NCBI RefSeq assembly: GCF_040530035.1
Contig: NZ_JBEWCD010000002.1
Location: 2,215,793-2,279,792, forward strand
Reading direction: 5' to 3'
Origin: Roseibium sp. HPY-6
GTDB taxonomy: Bacteria > Pseudomonadota > Alphaproteobacteria > Rhizobiales > Stappiaceae
DNA length: 64,000 nucleotides
Positions 17,464-27,545 of this stretch are shown here, piece by piece; the stretch's first letter is position 1, and the number at the start of each line of letters is the position of its first letter. The notes under the pieces are model-generated. The model saw only the letters and a list, made by a program, of their open reading frames with translations, ran no database searches and had not been told where the DNA came from. A program made the translations under genes and the position numbers.

Positions 17464-18015
17464 ATGATTGTTGAAGAAACCAATCTGCAAGGCGTTTTAG
17501 TGCTGACCCCGAGACGCTTCGGCGACGACCGGGGTTTTTTCTCGGAAAGCTGGAACAAGCGAGCCTTTGAGGAAATCGGCGTCGACACCGAGTTTGTGCA
17601 GGACAACCATTCGCTCAGCACGACAAAAGGAACCGTAAGGGGGCTCCATTTTCAAGCGCCACCTCACGCACAGGCGAAGCTTGTCAGATGCGGGCGGGGC
17701 AGAATTTTCGATGTCTCTGTCGATATCCGGCGTGGTTCCCCGACATTCGGAAACTGGTTCGGAATGGAACTGAGTTTTGAAAATGGCAAGCAGCTCTTTA
17801 TTCCGGAGGGGTTTCTGCACGGTTTCATGACACTCGAATCGGACAGTGAGATCATTTATAAGTGTTCCGACTTCTATGCGCCCGAATGTGACGGAGCTGT
17901 TCGCTGGGACAGTTGCGGCATTGACTGGCCGCTTGCGGACATCGAACCGGTCTTGTCAGAGAAAGACGCCGCTGCGCCGGCACTCGCCGCGTTTGAAACA
18001 CCTTTCGAGTATTGA
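17464..18015 (+). CDS. rfbC: dTDP-4-dehydrorhamnose 3,5-epimerase
   Basis: A 183-residue cupin-fold enzyme (RmlC), third step of dTDP-L-rhamnose synthesis: it epimerises C3 and C5 of dTDP-4-keto-6-deoxyglucose. Family signatures visible are [26 protein letters not shown] (with the catalytic histidine in RGLHFQ), [16 protein letters not shown] and [12 protein letters not shown]. It is the first gene of the rmlCBDA operon and is followed by rfbB after 8 bp. The ribosome site before the ATG is weak. Confidence 0.96.
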   Translation: MIVEETNLQGVLVLTPRRFGDDRGFFSESWNKRAFEEIGVDTEFVQDNHSLSTTKGTVRGLHFQAPPHAQAKLVRCGRGRIFDVSVDIRRGSPTFGNWFGMELSFENGKQLFIPEGFLHGFMTLESDSEIIYKCSDFYAPECDGAVRWDSCGIDWPLADIEPVLSEKDAAAPALAAFETPFEY

Positions 18016-18023
18016 GGGTTTCC

Positions 18024-19079
18024 ATGAAAATTCTTGTCACTGGCGGAGCGGGCTTTATCGGTTCTGCAGTTATCCGCCTTGCGGTGAAGCGTGGATTGAG
18101 CGTCGTAAACGTAGATGCCCTGACTTACGCCGCCTGTCTGGAAAATGTTGCCCCGGTTGCCGACAGCCCGCTGTATGCATTCGAGCAGGCGGATATTCGC
18201 GACAGGAGCGCCTTGAAGCGTATTTTTGCCGCACACCAGCCAGATGCGGTCATGCATCTTGCTGCAGAAAGCCATGTTGACCGTTCGATCGACGGACCGT
18301 CCGATTTCATCGAGACCAATATCGGCGGAACTTTCAATATGCTTGAGGCCTCCCGCACTTATTGGGAAGAAGCGGGGAAACCGGAGACGTTCCGCTTTCA
18401 CCACATCTCCACGGATGAGGTTTTTGGCTCACTCGGGCAAACGGGTCTGTTCACGGAAGAGACTGCTTATGATCCGCGCAGCCCGTATTCGGCCTCGAAG
18501 GCGTCTTCCGATCATCTTGTAAGGGCGTGGCACGAAACATATGGGCTTCCGGCAGTTGTCACCAATTGCTCCAACAATTACGGGCCCTATCACTTTCCCG
18601 AAAAACTCATTCCTGTTGTGATCTTGAACGCGCTGGCCGGAAAGCCGATACCGGTCTATGGCAAGGGTGAGAATGTGCGCGACTGGCTTTATGTCGAAGA
18701 CCATGCGGATGCGTTGTTGCTCGTATTGCAAGAAGGGACACCCGGTCGCAGTTACAATGTGGGCGGTGAAAATGAACGCAGGAACATTGATCTCGTCAGA
18801 ACCATCTGCGCTCTGCTCGATCAGAAGCGGCCAAAAGCGGACGGTTCCTACGCCAGCCAGATCACATTCGTGACGGACAGGCCCGGCCACGATATGCGCT
18901 ACGCGATCGACCCGACGCGAATTCGCGACGAACTTGGCTGGAAGCCGAGTGTGAATGTCGAGGAAGGCCTGGAGAAAACCGTCCAGTGGTACCTGGACAA
19001 CGAAGAGTGGTGGCGCGCCCTGCAAGACCGGAAGGGTGTTGGCCAGAGGCTCGGAGTGGCAGCGGGCGCAAAGGCATGA
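18024..19079 (+). CDS. rfbB: dTDP-glucose 4,6-dehydratase
   Basis: A 351-residue extended SDR enzyme (RmlB), second step of dTDP-L-rhamnose synthesis. It has the NAD-binding GGAGFIGS near the N-terminus, the [12 protein letters not shown] segment, the active-site [10 protein letters not shown], the [15 protein letters not shown] catalytic Tyr/Lys motif and [14 protein letters not shown]. The ATG at 18024 is used, placing the Rossmann motif at residue 7; a frame extension of four codons exists. Its stop overlaps the rfbD start (ATGA). Confidence 0.97.
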   Translation: MKILVTGGAGFIGSAVIRLAVKRGLSVVNVDALTYAACLENVAPVADSPLYAFEQADIRDRSALKRIFAAHQPDAVMHLAAESHVDRSIDGPSDFIETNIGGTFNMLEASRTYWEEAGKPETFRFHHISTDEVFGSLGQTGLFTEETAYDPRSPYSASKASSDHLVRAWHETYGLPAVVTNCSNNYGPYHFPEKLIPVVILNALAGKPIPVYGKGENVRDWLYVEDHADALLLVLQEGTPGRSYNVGGENERRNIDLVRTICALLDQKRPKADGSYASQITFVTDRPGHDMRYAIDPTRIRDELGWKPSVNVEEGLEKTVQWYLDNEEWWRALQDRKGVGQRLGVAAGAKA

Positions 19080-19924
19080 TGCTGGTTTTTGGCTCATCCG
19101 GACAGGTGGCAACCGAACTTCGTGCGCTGCTCCCGGATGGGGTCTTTCTGGGACGGACGCAGGTCGATCTCGCTGCGAACACGGATATCGTGCAGCTCAT
19201 AGAGGAAGTACAGCCCGAAGCCATAATCAACGCAGCTGCCTATACTGCTGTCGACAAGGCCGAAGAAGAAGAAGTGTTGGCGCTGAAAGTCAACGGTCAA
19301 GCGCCAGGGCAGATGGCAAACGCCGCTGCAAGATTGGACATCCCGCTGGTTCATATTTCGACCGATTATGTGTTCGAGGGTAGTGGAGAAGCACCATTTG
19401 CCGTAGACGCGGTTACCGGACCGCTCGGAGCGTACGGACGATCGAAGCTGGCCGGCGAAAAGGCGATAGCGGGCGAGGCGGCTAACCATGCAATTTTGCG
19501 CACAAGCTGGGTCTTTTCTCCGCATGGCGCCAATTTCCTGAAAACCATGTTGCGTCTTTCGGAAACACGCGAACATCTGACAATCGTTGCTGATCAGGTC
19601 GGAGGACCGACGCCGGCGGCCGCGATTGCCGCAGCTTGTGTCAAAATTGCACGCATATTGCAGGACGACCGGTCAAAATCCGGGATCTACCACTTTTCCG
19701 GGGCACCGGATGTCAGCTGGGCAGATTTTGCGCGCGAAATTTTCCGCCAGGCGGGACGGGCTGTTGAGGTGGAAGATATTCCCACCTCGGCCTACCCAAC
19801 CCCGGCAAAACGTCCGCTAAACTCCCGCTTGGACTGCCGGTCCTTGGCCGCATTTGGCATGGAACGTCCCGATTGGAAGGCCGGCGTTGCAGATACTTTG
19901 ACCAGATTGGGTGTGACTTCATGA
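19076..19924 (+). CDS. rfbD: dTDP-4-dehydrorhamnose reductase
   Basis: A 282-residue SDR enzyme (RmlD) that carries out the last step to dTDP-L-rhamnose, reducing dTDP-4-keto-L-rhamnose with NAD(P)H. It shows [10 protein letters not shown] at the N-terminus, [33 protein letters not shown] and [17 protein letters not shown]. The ATG at 19076 shares ATGA with the rfbB stop; a second ATG follows immediately, so a one-residue shorter start is possible. It overlaps rfbA in the same way. Confidence 0.97.
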   Translation: MMLVFGSSGQVATELRALLPDGVFLGRTQVDLAANTDIVQLIEEVQPEAIINAAAYTAVDKAEEEEVLALKVNGQAPGQMANAAARLDIPLVHISTDYVFEGSGEAPFAVDAVTGPLGAYGRSKLAGEKAIAGEAANHAILRTSWVFSPHGANFLKTMLRLSETREHLTIVADQVGGPTPAAAIAAACVKIARILQDDRSKSGIYHFSGAPDVSWADFAREIFRQAGRAVEVEDIPTSAYPTPAKRPLNSRLDCRSLAAFGMERPDWKAGVADTLTRLGVTS

Positions 19925-20790
19925 CAAAGCGCAAGGGCATCATTCTCGCGGGCGGGTCCGGAACGAGACTTTACCCGCTGACAATGGCCGTGTCGAAGCA
20001 GCTTATGCCAATTTACGACAAGCCGATGATCTACTATCCGCTGTCCGTCTTGATGCTGACGGGCATTCGGGAAGTCGCGATTATCACGACACCGGCGGAC
20101 CAACCCCAGTTCAAGCGGCAGTTGGGAGATGGCAGTCAATGGGGCATGCGCTTTGAGTATATTGAACAGCCTTCACCGGACGGATTGGCGCAGGCCTATA
20201 TTCTCGCCGAAGATTTTCTCGATGGCGCATCGTCGACAATGGTTCTTGGCGACAATATCTTCTTCGGCCACGGCCTGCCGGAAGTTCTGCTCGCCGCCGA
20301 TCAGCGAGAGGTAGGCGGAACCGTGTTCGGTTACCATGTCGCCGATCCTGAACGCTACGGCGTGGTGAAATTCAACGAGGATGGTCTCGCCCAGGAAATC
20401 ATCGAAAAACCTGCCGTGCCGCCCTCAAACTACGCCGTAACAGGACTCTATTTCCTCGATGGCGAAGCGCCCCGCAGGGCCCGCAATGTCAAGCCGTCTG
20501 CGCGCGGTGAACTAGAGATCGTAACGCTGCTGGACATGTACCTGCGCGAAGGGGCTCTGAGCGTGGAGCGCATGGGGCGCGGTTTTGCATGGCTGGATAC
20601 AGGTACGCACGAATCCCTGCTTGACGCCGGCAATTTTGTAAGAACGCTGTCGGTACGGCAAGGCATGCAATCTGGCTGCCCTGAGGAAATTGCCTTTAGC
20701 AACGGCTGGATCGATCGCGACAGGCTACTCGAACATGCGAAAGTATTCGGAAAGACAGAATACGGAAAATATCTCAAAGGATTGGTATGA
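19921..20790 (+). CDS. rfbA: Glucose-1-phosphate thymidylyltransferase
   Basis: A 289-residue nucleotidyltransferase (RmlA), first step of the pathway: dTTP plus glucose-1-phosphate gives dTDP-glucose. The nucleotide loop is GIILAGGSGTRLYPLT, followed by SKQLMPIYDKPMIYYPLS, LGDNIFFGH, ATVFGYHV-like GTVFGYHVADPERYGVV and the metal/sugar segment RGFAWLDTGTHESLLDA. The start overlaps the rfbD stop (ATGA). It is the last gene of rmlCBDA; no terminator hairpin was seen in the 107 bp before the FkbM gene. Confidence 0.97.
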   Translation: MTKRKGIILAGGSGTRLYPLTMAVSKQLMPIYDKPMIYYPLSVLMLTGIREVAIITTPADQPQFKRQLGDGSQWGMRFEYIEQPSPDGLAQAYILAEDFLDGASSTMVLGDNIFFGHGLPEVLLAADQREVGGTVFGYHVADPERYGVVKFNEDGLAQEIIEKPAVPPSNYAVTGLYFLDGEAPRRARNVKPSARGELEIVTLLDMYLREGALSVERMGRGFAWLDTGTHESLLDAGNFVRTLSVRQGMQSGCPEEIAFSNGWIDRDRLLEHAKVFGKTEYGKYLKGLV

Positions 20791-20897
20791 AAATTCGCGA
20801 TGCAGATCTTGTGTCGAAATAGCTGCTCATTGAGGTGATTCTGAAAGTATCGTTATGATATCTTGAAGTATTTGTTGCAAAGTGACAGGGACGGGTA

Positions 20898-21698
20898 ATG
20901 GCTGGAAACTTACTGAGATTTTTGGCGTTTTTTATGCGGAATGTTCTACTTCGCAACAAGAAATTTATCAGATTGACCCCTAACAAGAAAGGTAAAGTGA
21001 TCTTTTTCAGCAAGAAAACGAAGAAGATATTCTCAATTCATGTGAGAAATGGAATTGACGTCTATACCGCTGACCAGATCTACACAAACCAGGACTACGA
21101 CATCGACTTCCTCGAGCGGGGAGCCGAAATTAGAAAACACTATCAAGACACTGTGTCAAACGGCGGCAAGTGCTTGATTATCGATTGCGGTGCAAACATC
21201 GGCCTTTCCGCCCGCTTTTTGTCAGAAGAGTTTCCTTTGGCAAAGGTCGTGGCCCTCGAACCGGATTCGCGAAACTTCGAGCTAGCGAAGAAAAATTGCG
21301 CCGACAAACCAAACATCGATATCCGGAAGTGCGCGATTGGGTCTGAGAGTGGTTATGTGACAATCGTCAATACCGACGACTTTGCAAACGCATTTCGAAC
21401 CGAAATTCACAATTCGCCTGACGGCATTCCATTGGTCACGATCGAAGATATCGCGAAGGAATTCGAGGGGCACAAACTCTTCTTCGTTAAAGTTGACATT
21501 GAAGGATTTGAAGAGGATTTGTTTTCTAAGAATACGGGCTGGCTCGACAGGACATATCTGCTCGTGATCGAGCTACATGACTGGATGCTTCCAAAAGAAG
21601 CCAACAGCCGAAATTTCTTGAAGGTTGTCAGCTCCAAGAATCGTGATTTTGTGTACAGGCGGGAGAACATTTTTTCGATTTCAAACGAAATCAACTGA
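20898..21698 (+). CDS. FkbM family methyltransferase
   Basis: A 266-residue SAM-dependent methyltransferase of the FkbM family. The SAM-binding motif I is LIIDCGANIGLSARF, followed by VVALEPDSRNFELAKKN and, near the C-terminus, the family-typical FVKVDIEGFEEDLF. FkbM enzymes in polysaccharide loci O-methylate sugar units. The first 60 residues are basic and hydrophobic and may contact the membrane. The ATG has AGGGACGGG upstream. The composition becomes AT-richer from here on, unlike the rml operon, which suggests a different origin. Confidence 0.9.
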   Translation: MAGNLLRFLAFFMRNVLLRNKKFIRLTPNKKGKVIFFSKKTKKIFSIHVRNGIDVYTADQIYTNQDYDIDFLERGAEIRKHYQDTVSNGGKCLIIDCGANIGLSARFLSEEFPLAKVVALEPDSRNFELAKKNCADKPNIDIRKCAIGSESGYVTIVNTDDFANAFRTEIHNSPDGIPLVTIEDIAKEFEGHKLFFVKVDIEGFEEDLFSKNTGWLDRTYLLVIELHDWMLPKEANSRNFLKVVSSKNRDFVYRRENIFSISNEIN

Positions 21699-21856
21699 AT
21701 TCCACGGTCATACTTCAAGAACATCGGATTTGCGCCTTGGGATGCACGGTGACGCGAGGGCCAAATCGGGAGTACATGTCGATGCATGGCAAGACTTATC
21801 TGGAATGATGCGTTTGCACATCGAAAATTAATGCATCGAAGCACAGAGGAGCCGGC

Positions 21857-22951
21857 TTGGCTCAGACTGTCAAACTTTTATTTCGGGAAATATGTTGCCA
21901 AATGTCTGAAACCAAAACGAAATATTCGATCGTCATCGTTACGCGAAATAGGCACAAAGCACTCGAGCTAAGTGTTCCACTTATGCTCGCACAAAGCAGG
22001 CCCCCTTCCCAGGTGATTGTAATTGACTCTAGTGACAACCCGGAAGAAAGCCGGAGTGTTATTGAGCGATGTGGAGAAAAATACGGCTTCGCCATTGAGT
22101 ATCACACGAGTGAACCGGGTATGACGAAGCAGCGCAATATTGGATTGGCATTGGTAAAGCATGAAGTCGTTTTGTTTCCTGACGACGACTCGCTGCTCTT
22201 TGACGGCGCAATGGAAGAAATCATGAAAGTCTACGAACGCGACGAGGAAGGTCTCGTCGGTGGCGTTTGTAGTGCCGAAGCAACGAAGTTGCCTGAATTT
22301 CTTAGAAAGAAAACGGAAGAAAGTTATTCGCAGTCCCGTGGGGACAAGCTGCGCCGGGCCCTCTATCGTCTACGCTACAATCTTGAAAGGAATTTTCTAA
22401 AAAGCCCAATTCTGGTCCTGGCGCGACAAAAGATGACCGACCTGCCTGAACCAGAGTGGTTGGAGGAATACAACGCCGTCCGTGTTGAGTGGGCTACCGG
22501 ATTCAGAATGTCATTCAGGACGTCAGTAATACGTTCAATTCTTTTTGACGAATCTCTCGGTCGATACGCCGCCTACGAGGACATAGATGTGAGCCTCGCT
22601 GTCCTCGATAACTATCTTATGGTTGGAGCACGAAACGCTGAAATCTATCACTACAAGTCTCCAGAGCGACGCGATAACGGGTACACGATCGGTGTGATTT
22701 TGATGTTAAACATGGCGTATGTTTTGGCGAAGCGTTCAGACCTGAGCGCGTCAGTCAAACGGACGTTCTGGATCTTCGCAGGCTACAAACTGCTATTGTC
22801 TCTCGGGGAAATCAATTCCAACTATGGCAGGCAACGGCTTAAAGGAGCCTTTGACGCACTCCTCAAGGTTCCCCGGCTTTTTAAGTCAAAGCAAACAGGT
22901 TTGATCGACGAATATCTGGAGATTCGAAAGCTGCTTGGACTGGAAACCTAG
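21857..22951 (+). CDS. Family 2 glycosyltransferase
   Basis: A GT-A fold glycosyltransferase, 364 residues from the TTG at 21857 (GAGGAG 5 nt upstream) or 349 from the ATG at 21902, which has a weak ribosome site but matches the usual GT2 N-terminus (YSIVIVTRNR). Motifs are VIVIDSSDNP, TKQRNIGLAL, the DxD-type LFPDDDSLLF, and the acceptor region WATGFRMSFR with AYEDIDVSLAVL. It probably adds one sugar of the exopolysaccharide unit. It is convergent with the polymerase gene and 4 bp from it. Confidence 0.9.
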   Translation: MAQTVKLLFREICCQMSETKTKYSIVIVTRNRHKALELSVPLMLAQSRPPSQVIVIDSSDNPEESRSVIERCGEKYGFAIEYHTSEPGMTKQRNIGLALVKHEVVLFPDDDSLLFDGAMEEIMKVYERDEEGLVGGVCSAEATKLPEFLRKKTEESYSQSRGDKLRRALYRLRYNLERNFLKSPILVLARQKMTDLPEPEWLEEYNAVRVEWATGFRMSFRTSVIRSILFDESLGRYAAYEDIDVSLAVLDNYLMVGARNAEIYHYKSPERRDNGYTIGVILMLNMAYVLAKRSDLSASVKRTFWIFAGYKLLLSLGEINSNYGRQRLKGAFDALLKVPRLFKSKQTGLIDEYLEIRKLLGLET

Positions 22952-22955
22952 TTTG

Positions 22956-24323
22956 TCAGTCTTTTGAATTCACTTTGTCTCTTTTTGGCCGCGTGTATCC
23001 CAATCTCGTGGTTTTGGTTGTGTGTCGGTTTTGCGTTTTGTTTTTCTCTTTTCGTTCGGACGCTTCGTGGCGTCCAGATGAGTCTTCTGAAGCGAGGGTA
23101 CTCGCTTCGTCATTCGCTATTTCTTTGTTAGTGAAAAACCATACGCTGGCTCCGAACATGAAGACGACCAACACATATGTTGCGTTCCAGAAATGCACGG
23201 TCCAACCAGAAAGGAAAATGCCAAATAGGCAGATCATCATGGCGCGTCGTTGAATGAGCACCTTTTCTTGTTTGATATCGGCGCGGGCCGTTTTAATCGC
23301 GATGAATGCAAAAGCTATTAGCAACGAAAATCCTGCAGGAATTCCGAATTGCATACTTGGCAAAATCCAAAACATGTCGACACTTGAAGAGAATACGTAC
23401 CATGGTCGTTGGTATTCTTCGTATCCAATTCCAAACAATGGATTGTTGAGGATGGATTCGGTTCCATACCTCCAGATAAACACCCTGTTGTAGGCGGAGT
23501 GCGCACTAAACGCGAAATAGGTGATAAACACCTGTGGAGGTGAGCGCGTTGAGAGCAGATCAATGCTCACCCAAAGAACAGCAACAACGCCCATCAATAT
23601 CTTCCAACGTGTAACGATATGGCGCGTTACAAGGTCGTATCCTATCAGCATGATTTGACCCGATATTCCCGCCAGTGGGCCAGATGAAAATGACAATACT
23701 GCTGCCAAAACGACAAAAAAGGTGCGGGTGTACCGAACAAAAACGGATTGTACGTAATACCGGTAGTAGAACGCGATGCTTACTCCCATTCCACAGAACA
23801 CCCCATAAAGTATCGGATGCTCGAAAGGTCCTTGAACACGATCAAAACCCCAACGCTTATCGGCAAGCACAAGACCAGGTGTATTTCCGATCGCATTGAA
23901 AATTTGGAGTGGAATGTTTCGCTCGGTGATTGTTTCGAACAATGAAAATGGCAACAGCATCAATATGACCAATATCAGCCATTTGCAAAGTTGATCGAAC
24001 CTTTCAGGAGTGCAAACCAAGACCCGGGCAAGAAAATATGCGCCTGCGGTTTCAATGGCAATAATGCCGCCTGCTTCGATCGCGCGCCCAAAGCCGTAAA
24101 TCGCAGTCAATGCGATGGTCGCCCATAGCGGAAAAAACAATACGAGAAAGTCGGGTAGAATTTTCGCGTATCGCTTGTTGGAAAACCACAAGATGGTCGC
24201 TGGGATAAACGCCAGAATCAGTAACAACCGATAGGGTGAAAGGCTCAGTGGCCCTACCGAGAAAACGAGTGGGAGCGCCAATGAAAACAAGAAAATTGGT
24301 ATAAAAATCGACCCTTTGCTCAT
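22956..24323 (-). CDS. O-antigen ligase/Wzy-like polysaccharide polymerase
   Basis: About 455 residues with roughly ten to twelve membrane segments and a larger periplasmic loop (around NRVFIWRYGTESILNNPLFGIGYEEYQRP). That loop carries the pattern of the O-antigen ligase/polymerase superfamily (PF04932). It most likely polymerises lipid-linked repeat units at the periplasmic face. The C-terminal 60 residues are charged and cytoplasmic-looking (rich in E, K, T). The ATG at 24323 lies 4 nt past the FrhB-like stop, so the two are co-transcribed. Such proteins are hard to separate into ligase or polymerase from sequence alone; the setting favours polymerase. Confidence 0.82.
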   Translation of the reverse strand: MSKGSIFIPIFLFSLALPLVFSVGPLSLSPYRLLLILAFIPATILWFSNKRYAKILPDFLVLFFPLWATIALTAIYGFGRAIEAGGIIAIETAGAYFLARVLVCTPERFDQLCKWLILVILMLLPFSLFETITERNIPLQIFNAIGNTPGLVLADKRWGFDRVQGPFEHPILYGVFCGMGVSIAFYYRYYVQSVFVRYTRTFFVVLAAVLSFSSGPLAGISGQIMLIGYDLVTRHIVTRWKILMGVVAVLWVSIDLLSTRSPPQVFITYFAFSAHSAYNRVFIWRYGTESILNNPLFGIGYEEYQRPWYVFSSSVDMFWILPSMQFGIPAGFSLLIAFAFIAIKTARADIKQEKVLIQRRAMMICLFGIFLSGWTVHFWNATYVLVVFMFGASVWFFTNKEIANDEASTLASEDSSGRHEASERKEKNKTQNRHTTKTTRLGYTRPKRDKVNSKD

Positions 24324-24327
24324 TCGG

Positions 24328-25533
24328 TCATGCCCGCCGAAACGTTCCAATGAACGTTTTGAGAAAGGCAGCGGGGCTCAGCGCTCTTGCGTTGCGAAAA
24401 ACAGAAAAGCCTGTAAACCTGGGCCGAGCTCCCCGTTTCAAGAACAAACCCAGCAAACGTGCGAGTAGAGCATAGGAGCGACGCCGCTGACCGGGCTGAA
24501 TCGCAATCAGCTTGGACATATCAAACGGGCCGATTTCAATACTGCCGGCAGCTATCACTTCTTGCATCAGAGCTAGACCAACGTCGGAGCGCGGCAAAAC
24601 GAGGCTCTTTCCATCCTCGTCCTCGAATACCGGATAACCATTTTCATCGGAGTTCCAAGCATCAGCACAGACCAGATCCGCAGACCCCCCAGTGCCGTCG
24701 GGACACACTTTACATCTGAATTGAACATAGTTGGAGAGAATTCCTCCCCAACTGTCGCTATAGCTCATTGTTGATGACGAGCCGTCTTTGCGCACTGCTT
24801 TCGCAAACCCGGGCCAGCCATCTCCACGAAATCGAAAAGAACTCAAATCGTCCTCGGTGACCGAGAGTTTTTCCAATACTTGGACCGCGCCCTCGCGGCT
24901 TGGAACACCGGCACAAAAAAACGATAGCAAATAGGGCACTTGTTCGTTCACTCTTCGATCAAAGCGTGACAACGTACGAAGGGCAGAAATGTCACAGGGC
25001 TTCGCAATGACAGCGAAACGTTTACCACTCTCTAGAAATTCATTAATTTGCGAAAGCGGTGCGGAAGGTGCGTAGCGCGACCCGGCGGCGCGGTAAACGT
25101 CTTCGTAGGTCTTGGCCATGTAGGTCGCGTTGGAGATAGGGTCTTCATCGTCGTCGCATATAGTCAGGATGAAATCGACTTTTCCGGATTGCACCAGGTA
25201 ATGCGCAATTGCTGAGAGTACAGCTCCCGACGAGCCGTGTTTGCGCAATGCTTCATTTGTCGACCATCCGACGTGTGCTTCTGAATACGCGCCCCAGACG
25301 GGATGGTAATTGGACGCATTGCGCGGCCGGGAAACTCGAAGTCCAGGACAACATGCTTCAATTTTTTTTTCGGTGGTCTCCGCGACGTGCTCAGATTGTG
25401 AAGGGCGAAGAAAACCCTCTGCATCGCGCCCCATCGTAATGGCTCCGTCTGACACGCCTGCGCAAAGGCCGCAACCTGCACAAAGGTTGGAACGCATTAC
25501 TTTTTTCAGCGAAGGAGAAGAATAGGAGGACAT
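24328..25533 (-). CDS. FrhB-like coenzyme F420 hydrogenase/dehydrogenase beta-subunit family protein
   Basis: About 401 residues. The N-terminus has an Fe-S-type CAGCGLCAG cluster, followed by GSSGAVLSAIAHYLV, AKPCDISALRTL, the FFCAGVPS segment and a later cysteine pair RCKVCPDGTG with DLVCADAW. This matches the FrhB family, members of which occur in polysaccharide loci beside pyruvyl transferases, in organisms that need not use F420; their reaction there is unknown. The ATG at 25533 is used; a TTG start five codons upstream is possible. It sits directly after the pyruvyl transferase gene. Confidence 0.88.
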   Translation of the reverse strand: MSSYSSPSLKKVMRSNLCAGCGLCAGVSDGAITMGRDAEGFLRPSQSEHVAETTEKKIEACCPGLRVSRPRNASNYHPVWGAYSEAHVGWSTNEALRKHGSSGAVLSAIAHYLVQSGKVDFILTICDDDEDPISNATYMAKTYEDVYRAAGSRYAPSAPLSQINEFLESGKRFAVIAKPCDISALRTLSRFDRRVNEQVPYLLSFFCAGVPSREGAVQVLEKLSVTEDDLSSFRFRGDGWPGFAKAVRKDGSSSTMSYSDSWGGILSNYVQFRCKVCPDGTGGSADLVCADAWNSDENGYPVFEDEDGKSLVLPRSDVGLALMQEVIAAGSIEIGPFDMSKLIAIQPGQRRRSYALLARLLGLFLKRGARPRFTGFSVFRNARALSPAAFLKTFIGTFRRA

Positions 25534-25540
25534 ATGAACG

Positions 25541-26710
25541 CTATCCAATTTGACCTAGCATTGCAGCTGATATCCGTTCTTCATACACTTTGAGACGGCT
25601 GTCCGCATTCGCGAATGCTTTTGCTACTTCTTCTTTCAATATCAACCTGTTGCGGTACCCGGTCATAATCGAAGAAACGATTTTGTCTTCTGTTTCTGAT
25701 TGACAGTCAGTGGTTCGATCATAGCCAAGTGTCCCAAAGAGACCTTCAAACTTGCGGCTATAGGCCATGGGAACCACCGGCACACCAGATGAAAAGGCAG
25801 CAATACAAGCATGCATTCTGGCGCCGGCGAAAAAGTCCATCGTTGAAATATAGCTTTTGGCGTCCGAAGGGTTTTTGAAACGCGGCGCTAGGACAGTTCC
25901 GGAAAACTCTTCGGCGAGTGCGCGCGCAACGCGAAAGTCATCCTCGACAGGTTGATATTCTGAGTTCACGTGGCCAATGAAATGGACCTCTGGATTGCTT
26001 TCATCTGCCAAAAGCGCGCCGACTACTTTTTGGATCACGGTCTTGTAGTCTGCTTTGAGCTCGAACATGTTTTTACCAGTATAACCGCCGTTATACAGCA
26101 AACCAGACACATTCAACCCCACCCGCAATCGTTCACTACGGGGATAAGCGTTCGGATCATAGCGCAGTCGCATAGCAACATCGGTTGCCTCTATTGCTTT
26201 GTCGCCAAGTTTCAGTTCAGCGATGAAGTAGCTCGACAGCCGGTCCCTTGCGGTAACAAGCGCTGCTCGCTTAATGAAAAATCTTGCAATCAGGTGTGCC
26301 CATCTGGACTTGAAAGGTCCGATGGTCTGCGGCGCGAACAGAAGTGGTTTTCCTGCCAGCAAAACAGCCAATTTGCCCAGGAAATTGGTCACGATCCGAT
26401 TGGTTCCGTAGATGTCTGCAAAGCTGTCGCCTGCGCTGATGTCGATAACAAGGTCACATTCTCGGATCGCCGCATGCAGTTTCGAAGGCCTCAGCAAGTC
26501 ACGTGTTCTGATTGCCACTGGCTCGACATTGTCTCCTGATATGTAAACCGGTCCCGGATCACGCCAACCGAAAACTTTGAATTTGGGATGAAGGTCAAGC
26601 GGTTCGCACAAGGCTTCAATGATTGAAATGTTTGAAGCGGTAAGCGCTCCTACACCTAAATTGTCCGAATTTACCGAGTGCCAGAGAAGGCCGATCGTGA
26701 TGCTGTTCAT
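25541..26710 (-). CDS. Polysaccharide pyruvyl transferase (WcaK-like)
   Basis: A 389-residue protein of the polysaccharide pyruvyl transferase family (PF04230), which adds a pyruvate ketal from phosphoenolpyruvate to a sugar. Typical segments are GLLWHSVNSDNLGVGALTAS at the N-terminus, CDLVIDISAGDSFADIYG, LLFAPQTIGPFKS, ALVTARDRLS, VHFIGHVNSEYQPVED and the C-terminal GARMHACIAAFSSGVPVVPMAYSRKFEGLF. It is followed closely by the FrhB-like gene, a recurrent pairing in exopolysaccharide loci. Confidence 0.92.
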   Translation of the reverse strand: MNSITIGLLWHSVNSDNLGVGALTASNISIIEALCEPLDLHPKFKVFGWRDPGPVYISGDNVEPVAIRTRDLLRPSKLHAAIRECDLVIDISAGDSFADIYGTNRIVTNFLGKLAVLLAGKPLLFAPQTIGPFKSRWAHLIARFFIKRAALVTARDRLSSYFIAELKLGDKAIEATDVAMRLRYDPNAYPRSERLRVGLNVSGLLYNGGYTGKNMFELKADYKTVIQKVVGALLADESNPEVHFIGHVNSEYQPVEDDFRVARALAEEFSGTVLAPRFKNPSDAKSYISTMDFFAGARMHACIAAFSSGVPVVPMAYSRKFEGLFGTLGYDRTTDCQSETEDKIVSSIMTGYRNRLILKEEVAKAFANADSRLKVYEERISAAMLGQIG

Positions 26711-26822
26711 AAGATCTCGCTTGGAAGTCGATAGAAGGGAATTGGCGTTTACTGAAAAATCGCTTTGTTAGGGTGCCCGTGACCAGATGCGGTTTGTTCG
26801 ATCTGGAATGTCGCATGCCGAT

Positions 26823-27545
26823 TCAACATTTTTTTTCAGAATTTGTCTGATGTGCCCAATCTGCAAAAAGTGCCGCACTTGAGACGTCAAGGTCTTTGAC
26901 CAACTGTGATTTCTTTTTCAGTAATTGATCTAGTGAAAGCAACCACCATTCCGAGGTTTCCAGTATTTCAATCACCTCGTCGTTGAAGCGATTCTTAATG
27001 AGTTTTGCTGGCGCACCGCCAACGATTGCGTAAGCCGGCACATCCTTGGTAACAACTGCTCCGGCGGCCAAAACAGCGCCATTTCCGATTGATTTGCAGC
27101 CCGACAAGATAGTCACTCTGTCACCGATCCAGACATCGTGACCTATTGTCAGGGGATTGTCGGTATCGACCGGAATCGTGTCCTCTTTCACAAGTCCTAG
27201 TTTGTGGTTGTAAAAAAACGGGTGCTGCGTGATCCTTGCCGTAGGATGATCTCTTCTGCGAACAATGAGGTCCCTGCCGACAGAGCACCATGAACCGACA
27301 GTCGTTCCACTTGGCAGAGTGCCGAACTCAAGAATGTCCCCATAACTGAATTTATCCACGCGGACACCGAAATATTTGTTCAAGATGGCTCTTTGCGTTA
27401 TCGAGACCATCGGCGGTCCTTCGAGCTGGAGCAACAGTCTTGCACATAGGCGTCGCAGCGTACGAAATCGCCAAAGACGAACAATCAGTTCGTTCGGTTC
27501 AGCTGTTTCGGAGGCGAGGGCTCTTTCAAACAAGCTAAGAGCCAT
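26823..27545 (-). CDS. Hexapeptide-repeat O-acetyltransferase (CatB/VatD-like)
   Basis: A 240-residue left-handed beta-helix acyltransferase. The hexapeptide repeats lie in the middle ([51 protein letters not shown]) and are followed by [16 protein letters not shown], the standard end of the fold. The HPFFYNH loop is like that of CatB-type enzymes, which take acetyl-CoA. Here it probably acetylates a sugar of the polysaccharide. The ATG at 27545 has AGGAG 8 nt upstream and overlaps the flippase gene by 11 bp. An N-terminal extension of about 60 helical residues precedes the repeats. Confidence 0.9.
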   Translation of the reverse strand: MALSLFERALASETAEPNELIVRLWRFRTLRRLCARLLLQLEGPPMVSITQRAILNKYFGVRVDKFSYGDILEFGTLPSGTTVGSWCSVGRDLIVRRRDHPTARITQHPFFYNHKLGLVKEDTIPVDTDNPLTIGHDVWIGDRVTILSGCKSIGNGAVLAAGAVVTKDVPAYAIVGGAPAKLIKNRFNDEVIEILETSEWWLLSLDQLLKKKSQLVKDLDVSSAALFADWAHQTNSEKKC

